Below are positions 15,944-24,324 of a DNA stretch of 64,000 nucleotides, piece after piece. Source of the DNA: Malonomonas rubra DSM 5091 (GTDB lineage Bacteria; Desulfobacterota; Desulfuromonadia; Desulfuromonadales; Geopsychrobacteraceae); assembly GCF_900142125.1 (NCBI RefSeq), contig NZ_FQZT01000014.1:1-64000 (forward strand), in the 5' to 3' direction. Under the pieces are notes generated by a model that did no database searches, had not been told where the DNA came from, and was given only the letters and a program-made list of their open reading frames with translations. Every line of letters begins with the position of its first letter. Positions within the stretch are counted from its first letter, which is position 1. A program made the translations under genes and the position numbers.

Positions 15944-18900
15944 TTAGAAACTGCTGGTGCTATTCGCCCGTGCCTGCGCTAAAAGCTGCTGGCAGGAGAA
16001 ATCTCCAGCAAGAAATTTCTCCATATCCTGCGCATTCAGTGGTTCACTGAAAAAGAAGCCCTGTCCCTGCCTGCAGCCCATGCCGAGGAGCATTTCAAGT
16101 TGCGCTTCAGTTTCAATTCCTTCGGCGATAACGGCAACGTTAAGACTCTTCGCCAGCGCAATCACCGTGTTGGCAATAGCTGCATCGTTGCTATCATGGG
16201 TTATGTCTTGGATAAAAGAGCGATCAATCTTGAACTTGGAGATCGGGAAGCGGCGCAAATAGTTCAGCGATGAGTAGCCGGTACCGAAATCATCGACCGC
16301 GAGGCCAATCTTCCGGTCCTGCAGCGCGGCGAAGGTCTGGAAGGTCTCCTCGACATCTTCCATGATCACGCTCTCGGTAATTTCCAGTTCCAGCATTTCC
16401 GGGTTCAAGCCACTGTCTGTCAGGGTTTCATCGATCAGGCTGACCAGGGTTCCATGTCTGAACTGGCGGCCGGAAATATTGACACAGATCCGGCCCGGAT
16501 CGTAACCGGCATCGCACCACTGCTTGGCCTGATGGCAGCTGGCCTGCAGAATCCACTTGCCAAGCGCGACAATAAGACCAGTTTCTTCTGCCAGCGGGAT
16601 AAAATCGAGCGGGTTGAGCAACCCTTTTTCCGGATGCTGCCAGCGCACCAGGGCTTCAACCCCGATCAATTTACCCGACTGCAGATCGAGCTGCGGCTGG
16701 TAGTAGATTGCGAACTGGTTTTCTTTGACAGCCCGGGCGATGTCCCGCTCCAGCATCAACAGGTCGTGGGTGTGGGCGTTCATATCCGGAGTGTAGAACT
16801 GGAAACTGTTACCACCACTCTTCTTTGACCCGTACATGGCGACATCAGCACATTTAAGCAGCTCTTCGCTGTCGCGACCGTCAGTCGGAAACAGGCTGAT
16901 GCCGACGCTCGCGGTAACAGCCAATTCCTGCGTCTGGATCACGACCGGGGCCTGGAAGGCATCGAGAACCTTCTGCGCCAGGTTTGCCGCCGACTGTGGT
17001 CCGTCAATATTTTCCGCGATCACCAGGAATTCATCGCCTCCGAGGCGGGCCACGGTATCGGTCGAACGAACCAACAGGTCAAGCCGTTCGGCCACAGTTT
17101 TCAGCACTTGGTCTCCGAAAGCATGGCCGAGGGAATCGTTGATATTCTTAAAGCGATCGAGGTCGAGAAACAGCAACGCCACCTGCTGCTTGGAGCGGCG
17201 AGCTTTCGCCAACGCCTGCGCCAGCCTCTCGTTGAACAGCACCCGGTTGGCGAGGCGAGTCAAAGGATCATGATGGGCGAGGAAATTGAGGCGCTTCTCG
17301 TTTTCGTGCAGAGCGATCTCAGCTTTGCGTTTTTCCGTGACATCACGCGATGATTCAATAATTCCACGCAGGCGCCCCTGCTCATCTTTCAGCGGCGAGG
17401 CGACAAGCTCGAAGACCCGCTCTTCGCCGTCTTTCATAATATGCGTATGGACAACCGTCACGGAACGCCCAGTCTGCTTGACCTGCTCCAGCGGGCAGGG
17501 ATGATCGGTGCCATGGCAGGGCTGCTTGCTATTGTGTGAAGCCAGGTGACAGGTCAGGTTGCGCGCATCCCGCGCATCTTCGCGCAGCATTCCCTGTGCC
17601 ACCCGGTTCATCAGCAGAACCCGGTAATCGTTCGCAATAACATAGAGTGGATCGTCAACGCCATCGATGACGCTCTGCAAAAACTTGCGCTCAGACTCAA
17701 CCGCTTTCTCAGCTTCCTTGCGGTCAGTCGTATCGCGGAAAATCCCACGCGAGGCAATGGGCAAACCATCTTTGAACTGAAAGCTGACATTCCCTTCCAG
17801 CTCAATGCGACGGCCATCCTTGGTAACAAAAGCCGTCTCTATCGCTGCTGCCGGACTCGCCGGGGAAGAGTTGCCAAAGAAAGCGGAACAGCTTTCATGG
17901 TAATCGGGGTGGATAACATCGAAGATATTCAGCGAAGAGATCTCCTCGGGGCTGTAGCCGAGAGTGTCCCGCCAGGCCCGGTTGACGAACAGAATCTCGC
18001 CATCAGAGGTGGCACTGTGGATCAGGTCATTCGCATTGTCAAACAGGTCGCGTAGCCGCTTCTCGCTCTCCGACAGGCGCTCCTCGACTTCAATCCGCTC
18101 GGCAATTTCTGTGTTCAACTGGTCGCGCGAAGCTGTCACCCGCAACAGGTTTTCGGTCATATTGTTAAACGCCTGCGCCAGGCTACCGAACTCATCTTTA
18201 CGCTCAACAGGCAGCCGGTGATAGAAGTTTCCCTGCCCGACCAGGTCCGTCCCTTCCTGCAATTGCAGAATCGGCGCGGCAGCCGACTTGGCAACCTTCA
18301 GCCCGATGAGCAGACCGAGGCTCACCATGCCGAGGATCAGTCCGACCGTGAATTTTTTAAAAAGATCGATGGAAGCAAAAGCTTCATCCAGATCAATTTT
18401 CGCCACCAGCCCAAGGTCGAGCTTTGGCAGATAAGCCCAGGAAGCGATAATCTCGACCCCTTCGCAGTTCTTCCAGATACCGGTTCCGCTGCGACCAAGA
18501 ACCGCCTCCTGCATCGGCATCAACTCCTCTGTTTCGATAAACTCCACAGCGGTGCGGCGTGCTGTTTCCTGACCACGAACAAAAGAGGTCAGGTGGACAA
18601 AATGGGTTTCATCAATTTTTTTCCCGAGCGTTGTTTTCCCTGTCTGCCCAAGGCCGGTCGAACTGTCGATTTCGGTGTAGATCGAGGTCATACCAACCTC
18701 GAAAACCATCAGAGCGAGAAATTCTGACTGCTTCGAGATAATCGGACCAATCAGAAAAAAGCTGTCCTCCCCCTGCTCATGGTCACTCTGTACGAAAACC
18801 ACCCGGCTCATGCGGCTCTCGATAATTTCCTGCAGGTCGATTCCATGCAGCGGCAGGTCATCATGTAAACCTGTGTCGCGATGATAAGGGTTACTCTGGT

Positions 18901-19276
18901 AGAAAATTTCGCCTGCGGCATCGGTAAGGAAGATACCATCGAGCCCGGCAATTTCCTGGAAAGGTCCCATGGCGCGATCGAAGGACAGCTGTGTGTTAGC
19001 GAGAACTGCCCGGTCACCGGAAACAAGCGCGTCGCGGTAGCGCTTGAGATAATGCTGGACATTTTCCGACTTGCGGATCTCATAGTAGCTGCAGGTTTTC
19101 TGCTGAATGAAATCCTCGATCTTGCGCGCCTTCATCTGGGCTACAACTTCGAGAGAATCCTGGCGGCTCTTCAAGAGAAAGTTTTCCGCCAGAAAATAGG
19201 AAATCGCCCCGATAGCAAAAACCGGGACGATAAAAAGAGCCAAAGTTGTCAGCAGGACTTTCTGTTTGATCAACAT
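15944..19276 (-). CDS. Membrane GGDEF-EAL protein with CACHE-type sensor, HAMP and two PAS domains
   Basis: A 1110-residue c-di-GMP signalling protein. A membrane span lies at about 8-30, then a periplasmic sensor region to about 310, a second span near 315-335 and a HAMP linker. Two PAS domains follow (about 405-530 and 535-655), then a GGDEF domain with an intact RLGGDEF motif and an EAL domain with VEALVRW, ITESVIM and DDFGTGYSSL. Both cyclase and phosphodiesterase motifs are intact, so either activity is possible. It stands alone between two terminators. Confidence 0.93.
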   Translation of the reverse strand: MLIKQKVLLTTLALFIVPVFAIGAISYFLAENFLLKSRQDSLEVVAQMKARKIEDFIQQKTCSYYEIRKSENVQHYLKRYRDALVSGDRAVLANTQLSFDRAMGPFQEIAGLDGIFLTDAAGEIFYQSNPYHRDTGLHDDLPLHGIDLQEIIESRMSRVVFVQSDHEQGEDSFFLIGPIISKQSEFLALMVFEVGMTSIYTEIDSSTGLGQTGKTTLGKKIDETHFVHLTSFVRGQETARRTAVEFIETEELMPMQEAVLGRSGTGIWKNCEGVEIIASWAYLPKLDLGLVAKIDLDEAFASIDLFKKFTVGLILGMVSLGLLIGLKVAKSAAAPILQLQEGTDLVGQGNFYHRLPVERKDEFGSLAQAFNNMTENLLRVTASRDQLNTEIAERIEVEERLSESEKRLRDLFDNANDLIHSATSDGEILFVNRAWRDTLGYSPEEISSLNIFDVIHPDYHESCSAFFGNSSPASPAAAIETAFVTKDGRRIELEGNVSFQFKDGLPIASRGIFRDTTDRKEAEKAVESERKFLQSVIDGVDDPLYVIANDYRVLLMNRVAQGMLREDARDARNLTCHLASHNSKQPCHGTDHPCPLEQVKQTGRSVTVVHTHIMKDGEERVFELVASPLKDEQGRLRGIIESSRDVTEKRKAEIALHENEKRLNFLAHHDPLTRLANRVLFNERLAQALAKARRSKQQVALLFLDLDRFKNINDSLGHAFGDQVLKTVAERLDLLVRSTDTVARLGGDEFLVIAENIDGPQSAANLAQKVLDAFQAPVVIQTQELAVTASVGISLFPTDGRDSEELLKCADVAMYGSKKSGGNSFQFYTPDMNAHTHDLLMLERDIARAVKENQFAIYYQPQLDLQSGKLIGVEALVRWQHPEKGLLNPLDFIPLAEETGLIVALGKWILQASCHQAKQWCDAGYDPGRICVNISGRQFRHGTLVSLIDETLTDSGLNPEMLELEITESVIMEDVEETFQTFAALQDRKIGLAVDDFGTGYSSLNYLRRFPISKFKIDRSFIQDITHDSNDAAIANTVIALAKSLNVAVIAEGIETEAQLEMLLGMGCRQGQGFFFSEPLNAQDMEKFLAGDFSCQQLLAQARANSTSSF

Positions 19277-19431
19277 CTGAGTTTCTCATTGAAATGCAAA
19301 AGAAAAGCACGAGCATTCTAAGGGATGCCCCACTGCTAAAGCAACAGTAAAGCCCGTGGGTTTTTCACATTAATATTTATGTTGAAGAAAGTTTTCCTTA
19401 TAGCTCAAAAACTTTTCATAATACTCCGCAC

Positions 19432-19463
19432 AAAAAAAGCGGACGGCCTTACCGGCCGCCCGC
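19432..19463 (-). terminator. Rho-independent terminator of the alpha/beta hydrolase gene
   Basis: On the minus strand a ten-base arm at 19463-19454 (GCGGGCGGCC) pairs with 19448-19439 (GGCCGTCCGC), with one G-U pair, and is followed by seven T (19438-19432). Confidence 0.88.
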
Positions 19464-19490
19464 TCCTCTCAAACTGAGTCGATCTGATAT

Positions 19491-20348
19491 TTACATCACG
19501 GCGCAGAAATCGATTTCCTCCTCTTCGTCAACATCGACCAGCATTTTACGCTTGGGCGAGAGGTTTTCGAGAAACTCGAGAAACAGCGCGTTGAACTCAG
19601 CAGCTCGCTCCATATTGACAAAGTGGCCGCCGCTCAACTTGACCGCCTTGTAGCAGTTCGGCAGCTGCTCAGCCATCAGGTCAGTGTGGTTGTGATGCGT
19701 AATCGGATCCTGGTCGGCACCCACCAACAGGGTCGGAATCTTCACCCCCTTGAGCAGCGGAGTATAATCTTTGCGCTGACCGATTGCCTTAAGAGCGACA
19801 TCAAGTGTCTTTCCTTTCAGGCCCTTGATCCAACCCCGCACTTCGTCCTTGATCGTCGCTGGCAGCGATTTCTCCTGACCGGCGATCAGCATGCAGAACA
19901 TCTCTTCTTTTACCTGATCTTCCTTGCCGCTCTGCAGGGCCGAAATCAGTTCGGTCCGCTTGGCGGTTTCCTGGATATCATCCGATACCGGACGACTGGT
20001 TGCCAGGCAGGCTCCAGCAATCCGCTTCGGATAGTTCTCCATCAGATCAAACAACACGGTCCCACCGAGCGCTAACCCGCAAACCACGGCACGGCCGATA
20101 CCGAGATAGTTCAGCAGGCCGACGATATCGGCACTGTAGGTGTGAATCGCAACCTCTTCCGACTCCAGCTCACTCTCGCCGAAACCCCGCAGGTCGACCA
20201 GAACCACACGATAACCAGCGTTGACCAGCGGCTCGACCTGTGGCTGCCACATTCTACGGTTCAACGGACAATCGTGAATGAAAAGAACTGTTGGACCCTG
20301 ACCATAATCGTCATAACCGATCTGTACGCCATTGATGGTTGCCCGCAT
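19491..20348 (-). CDS. Alpha/beta hydrolase-fold protein lacking the nucleophile serine
   Basis: A 285-residue alpha/beta hydrolase-fold protein. The fold is clear: VLFIHDCPLNRRMW, VVLVDLRGFGESE, VVCGLALGGTVLFDL, a lid, TLLVGADQDPITHH and LSGGHFVNMER. The nucleophile elbow, normally G-x-S-x-G, reads G-L-A-L-G, with Ala93 encoded by GCG at 20072-20070. The acid Asp and the His are in place. This could be an inactive or non-hydrolytic member, or a single-base change of TCG. The ATG at 20348 has AAGGAG six bases upstream. The C-terminus is acidic (VDVDEEEEIDF). Confidence 0.85.
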   Translation of the reverse strand: MRATINGVQIGYDDYGQGPTVLFIHDCPLNRRMWQPQVEPLVNAGYRVVLVDLRGFGESELESEEVAIHTYSADIVGLLNYLGIGRAVVCGLALGGTVLFDLMENYPKRIAGACLATSRPVSDDIQETAKRTELISALQSGKEDQVKEEMFCMLIAGQEKSLPATIKDEVRGWIKGLKGKTLDVALKAIGQRKDYTPLLKGVKIPTLLVGADQDPITHHNHTDLMAEQLPNCYKAVKLSGGHFVNMERAAEFNALFLEFLENLSPKRKMLVDVDEEEEIDFCAVM

Positions 20349-20446
20349 CTGTGTCTCCTTGGCTTTATTCATCACACCCTGTTAGAAAGCAGCCCAATGC
20401 CGATCCGCCAACAGGACAGTTTTTTAAAATTCAAGGAACATTCAAA

Positions 20447-20462
20447 GCAATGAATATACCAA
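20447..20462 (-). promoter_or_regulatory. Candidate sigma-54 promoter
   Basis: On the minus strand TTGGTATATTCATTGC keeps GG (20460-20459) and GC (20448-20447) ten bases apart and has a full TTGC -12 core. The -24 part (TGGTAT) is weaker than the consensus TGGCAC. A start near 20435 would lie about 87 bases before the hydrolase gene. Confidence 0.4.
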
Positions 20463-20851
20463 CGTTCTAAAAATTCGAACAAAAGGCTCAAGACTCTGAT
20501 TTAACAAGTACTTAATGCTTCTAAATGACAAACGAGATCTCTTCTCATTTTTTGCAATCGCGCGAGAAAAGAACGCCCCTTGACAACAAAACACAATGGC
20601 TTAAAATTGGAACCAACTGTTTTCAATAGACTTTTCACATCTTTCGCAAAACTGCAAAGCGATCTTTGGCATTTATTGGCTTTTCGGCAAGAAAAATGGG
20701 CAAAAACCGAAATAAAACAAAAGACTATTTGGTCTTTTCAGCGACGGAGAATTACGAACTGATATGGCAACTGCCAGATTGTGGAGCAGAGCGTGAATTT
20801 CTCAAGCAAACTTTTCCGACCATTTAAATCATAAATACAGGCAAATCTCGC

Positions 20852-20880
20852 TTGACAGTCCCCCCACATAAAGCCATGAT
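20852..20880 (+). promoter_or_regulatory. Promoter of the PstS-like gene
   Basis: TTGACA at 20852-20857 is a perfect -35 box; CATGAT at 20875-20880, 17 bases later, matches the -10 box at four of six positions. No clear pair of Pho-box half sites was seen over it. Confidence 0.5.
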
Positions 20881-20921
20881 TACCCTTAAAAACAACCAAC
20901 TTTCCCAGGGAGCTTTTCACT

Positions 20922-21752
20922 GTGAAATTTGCTGCATTTTTCTTCCTTCGTAGCCTGCTGCTCGGCTGCCTGTTGATTGCTTCGTATTCGTCTTTTGCAT
21001 TCGCTGACACCATCACGGTCTCTGGCACGGGTGACAGCCAGCACCTGCTGCGGCAGATTGCCCAAGCTTTTGAGCACAACAATCCACAAAGTAAAATCCT
21101 TGTCCCGAACAGTGTCGGCAGCGGCGGCGGCATCAAACTGCTGCAGGCCGACCGCACTGAACTGGCGCGCATCGCCCGGCCATTAAAACCGAAAGAACAG
21201 GCTGAAGGCTTGAAGTATCGGACTTTCGCTTACGCCCCGGTCGTCTTTGTCGCCAACCTGCCGGAGCAATGCTTCGAAGACATTTCAACGGAAAATTTTC
21301 TCGCCATCCTCAGGGGGGAAATCAACAACTGGAGCCAACTTGGCAACTGCCCGGACAACAAAATCTACATTGCCAACCGGGAAGAGGGAGATTCTTCCAA
21401 ATCGGTACTGGAGCGGGTGATCCCGCAGATCAACGAGATTGCCAACCCGGCCGGGCGGACCATTTACAGTACCCCGGAAGCCTATGACACCCTGAACCGC
21501 TATCCGTACAGCTTCGGCTACCTGCCGAAATCACAGGTACACAAAGGCAACCTGACGATGCTGAAATTCGACGGCACCGAAGCGACCAACAGCAATGTCC
21601 AGCAGGGCAGCTACCCGCTAGTGGTGCCCCTCGGCATCGTCTGGAAAGGAACACCGACCGGAACGACCAAAGCCTTTCTCGATTTCCTGTTCGGCGAGGA
21701 AGCAAAAGCGATCATGGTAAAACTTGGAGCCGTTCCGGCTGCAGACAAATAA
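20922..21752 (+). CDS. PstS-like periplasmic phosphate-binding protein
   Basis: A 276-residue exported protein. The start is GTG at 20922 with AGGGAG upstream, and a signal peptide ends at SSFAFA. The mature part has the phosphate-binding fold of PstS: ITVSGTGDSQHLLRQIAQAFEHNNP, then VGSGGGIKLL, REEGDSSKSVLERVI and PLGIVWKGTPTG. No permease or ATPase genes (pstC, pstA, pstB) follow. The next gene, 21 bases on, is a sensor protein, so this may be a receptor subunit for signalling rather than for uptake. Confidence 0.85.
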   Translation: MKFAAFFFLRSLLLGCLLIASYSSFAFADTITVSGTGDSQHLLRQIAQAFEHNNPQSKILVPNSVGSGGGIKLLQADRTELARIARPLKPKEQAEGLKYRTFAYAPVVFVANLPEQCFEDISTENFLAILRGEINNWSQLGNCPDNKIYIANREEGDSSKSVLERVIPQINEIANPAGRTIYSTPEAYDTLNRYPYSFGYLPKSQVHKGNLTMLKFDGTEATNSNVQQGSYPLVVPLGIVWKGTPTGTTKAFLDFLFGEEAKAIMVKLGAVPAADK

Positions 21753-21773
21753 AAACGAAAGCCCTGATTTTCT

Positions 21774-24224
21774 ATGTTCAGCATTCGTCACAGACTTCTC
21801 ATTCTGCAGTGTGCCACTGTTCTGGCAACCACGATCTTTCTTGGTGCGCTCAGCTACTCCCTGTTTATTCCTGTTGTCTTCAAGCTACAGCAACAGGGGC
21901 TGCAGCATGTCTCGCGCGAAGCGTCCAAAGATATCAGCATTTACCTGCAGAACCTCTCCGAGCAACTGGAAAGCCTTGACCTTGAAGGTTTCCACCAAAA
22001 GTACGGCGACCTGCCACTGGAAGAGCTGTTCGTTCGCCACTTTTCCAACTTAAGCGACAGTTTCCCGCTGATCAGCTACCTCGATAAAGACAATAACGAG
22101 ACGGTCCGGCTGGTCAACAGCCGCCCTTCGGAATACTTTTTCGACCTGAAAAAAAACCCGCTGGTCAAAGCGGCGGTGGCTGAACCGAACAAGGTGCAGA
22201 TCGGCCTGACCCGCTCGGCACCCGGCTTCGACCATCCTTCGCTGCAGCTGGCGATCAGTAAGGTCGGCTATTTCGGTGATGAGTTTTTCGGCACCCTGCT
22301 GATCACCATCCCGACGGCAGAGCTGCAAGAGATCATGAAAGCGATCCCGATCCACAGGGAGCAGGGATATATCAGCCTGGTTGACGAACGTCAGGTGCTG
22401 CTGAGCGAGAACGAAGGACCGCTGTTCAAAAAACTGAGTTCACCGATCCCGGAAGAACCGGGGCGCTTCCTTTTCCTCGGCGAAGACATGTTCATCGCTG
22501 CGCAGCCGGTCGAGCACACCTCGTGGCAGGTGGTTTCCGCCCTGCCTTACAGCGTCTTCTCCAACGAGCTGCAGAATCTGAAAATAATGGCGGGCCTGAC
22601 CTGCCTGATGGTCACCCTGCTCAGCGTTGGCCTCTCCACCCGGCTGGTACGGCACCTGACCCGCAACATCGAGCTGCTGGTTGATCACATCGAAAAGATC
22701 GGCGCCGGCGACTACGATCACCATGTCGAGCTGTACCAGGACCAGGATTTCGAAAAGCTGGGCGAAGCGATCAACACCATGACACAGGACCTGGCGCGCC
22801 ACCGCAACTCGCAGGAGTCGCTGCAGCAGATCCAGGAATCGATCATCGACCCGTTGCTGATTGCCGACCAGCAGGGCCATATCAAACAGGTCAACCACGC
22901 CACCATGGAACTGCTTGGCTGCGAAGAACGTAACCTGATCGGCAAACCTCTGGCCGACCTTTTCCCCGACCCGCCTGAATTGCTGACGGAGGCCAGTTTC
23001 GCTTCGGCCCTGCTGCGCAAACGGGTGAACAACGTGGAAACCTACGTTGAAGGCTGCAACGGCAAGCGCATCGCCGTACTCTTCTCCAGCTCACCAGTTC
23101 CCGGCCGCAATATTGAAATGGGCATTGTCGGCATCATGAAGAACATCGATGAGCTGGTCAACGCGCGCATCGCCCGCGAACACGCCCTGCGTGAAGCGGA
23201 AGATGCTCATCGCCGCATCGACGCTCTGCTCAAATCGGTCGCCGACGGACTGATCGTCACCAACCTTTCAGGCCGCGTGCTGATGCATAACCAGCCGGCC
23301 GAAGAGCTGCTCGGCGACCAGGAAAGCCCCAACTTCCAGCGCCTGCTTCAGGCGTTGCCCGAGGCCTCCACGTCCTGCCAGATGCGGCCATTCGACATCT
23401 CCATCCCGGCCGATAACAACTCCAAGTGCCGCATCGTCCAGGTCCACAGTTCGCCGGTGCTTGACCACCGCGGTTCGCACACCGGTATGGTTTCGATGCT
23501 GCGCGATGTCACCCGCGAGCGGGCGCTGGAACAGATCAAGAACGAGTTCTTCAACACCGCCGCCAACGAGCTGACTTCGCCTCTGACGTCGATCGTCGGC
23601 TACAGCGAGCTGCTGCTCGACCGCGAAATCGAAGGCAACTTCAGCTACGACCAGAAGCGCGATTTCGTTGAAGAGATCCTCAGCCGCTCTGAATCGCTGG
23701 CAAAAATCATCGACGATCTGCACAACATCAGCCGTTTGGAGTCCGGGCAGCAGATTCCCCTGGAGCAGCAAGCGCTCGACCCCAAGCCGCTGCTGGAAAA
23801 AATCGTCCGGCAAACCCAGAACCTCAACAGCAACCGCAGGTTCGAGGTCGAGCTGGAATCGACGGGAGAGATGCAGGTCATGCTGGACGAGCGGCAGATG
23901 CAGAAAGTGATGGAGAACCTGCTGAGCAATGCGATCAAATTCTCACCGGAAACCAGTCCGATAAAAATCGTCGGCCGGGTCGAAAACAACGACTACGAGG
24001 TCAAAATCATCGACCAGGGGATCGGCATGTCACAGTTCCAGCTGGAAAGGATTTTCGACAAATTCTATCGCAGTGACAATAACACCGCGCCGAAGGTTGG
24101 CATCGGTATCGGCATGAGCATCGTCCAGCAGATCATCGAAAGCCACCAGGGCAGCATCCAGGTGGAAAGCCAGCCGAACAGCGGCACCACCGTCACCCTG
24201 CTGCTACCGCTGGTGAACGCCTAG
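21774..24224 (+). CDS. Membrane sensor histidine kinase homologue without the phosphoacceptor histidine
   Basis: An 816-residue membrane sensor. A membrane span is at about 10-32, then a periplasmic region to about 275, a second span, a HAMP linker, two PAS domains (about 355-460 and 475-580), a dimerisation helix and a C-terminal ATPase. The H-box reads TAANELTSPLTSI, so the residue that should be His is Asn598 (codon AAC at 23565-23567). The ATP-binding boxes look intact: MENLLSNAIKF, DQGIGM, FDKFYRSD and GIGIGMSIV. It is probably a pseudokinase or allosteric partner, and it is in one transcript with the PstS-like gene. No response regulator is adjacent. Confidence 0.9.
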   Translation: MFSIRHRLLILQCATVLATTIFLGALSYSLFIPVVFKLQQQGLQHVSREASKDISIYLQNLSEQLESLDLEGFHQKYGDLPLEELFVRHFSNLSDSFPLISYLDKDNNETVRLVNSRPSEYFFDLKKNPLVKAAVAEPNKVQIGLTRSAPGFDHPSLQLAISKVGYFGDEFFGTLLITIPTAELQEIMKAIPIHREQGYISLVDERQVLLSENEGPLFKKLSSPIPEEPGRFLFLGEDMFIAAQPVEHTSWQVVSALPYSVFSNELQNLKIMAGLTCLMVTLLSVGLSTRLVRHLTRNIELLVDHIEKIGAGDYDHHVELYQDQDFEKLGEAINTMTQDLARHRNSQESLQQIQESIIDPLLIADQQGHIKQVNHATMELLGCEERNLIGKPLADLFPDPPELLTEASFASALLRKRVNNVETYVEGCNGKRIAVLFSSSPVPGRNIEMGIVGIMKNIDELVNARIAREHALREAEDAHRRIDALLKSVADGLIVTNLSGRVLMHNQPAEELLGDQESPNFQRLLQALPEASTSCQMRPFDISIPADNNSKCRIVQVHSSPVLDHRGSHTGMVSMLRDVTRERALEQIKNEFFNTAANELTSPLTSIVGYSELLLDREIEGNFSYDQKRDFVEEILSRSESLAKIIDDLHNISRLESGQQIPLEQQALDPKPLLEKIVRQTQNLNSNRRFEVELESTGEMQVMLDERQMQKVMENLLSNAIKFSPETSPIKIVGRVENNDYEVKIIDQGIGMSQFQLERIFDKFYRSDNNTAPKVGIGIGMSIVQQIIESHQGSIQVESQPNSGTTVTLLLPLVNA

Positions 24225-24246
24225 CTGCACCAGCCAAACAAAGTAT

Positions 24247-24281
24247 AAAGGGCCGGCTCCCCACAGGGAGACCGGCCCTTT
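24247..24281. terminator. Bidirectional rho-independent terminator
   Basis: AAAGGGCCGG at 24247-24256 pairs perfectly with CCGGCCCTTT at 24272-24281. It separates the kinase homologue from the convergent GGDEF-EAL gene. Confidence 0.88.
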
Positions 24282-24324
24282 CAATTTCTGCACGTTGCTG
24301 TAAAGCGAAGCCATCAGGCAAAGA

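Larger units (their letters stand above)
20349..20921. other. 573-base AT-rich divergent intergenic region
   Basis: This gap separates the hydrolase gene (minus) from the PstS-like gene (plus). It is AT-rich and holds the candidate sigma-54 promoter for the first and a sigma-70-type promoter for the second. A 60-codon frame at 20580-20762 has no good start signal and an unlikely composition. No structured RNA or repeat was recognised. Confidence 0.55.

Noticed and set aside
20580-20762. A 60-codon frame in the gap before the PstS-like gene
   Set aside because: No ribosome binding site, no known family, and composition typical of AT-rich non-coding DNA.
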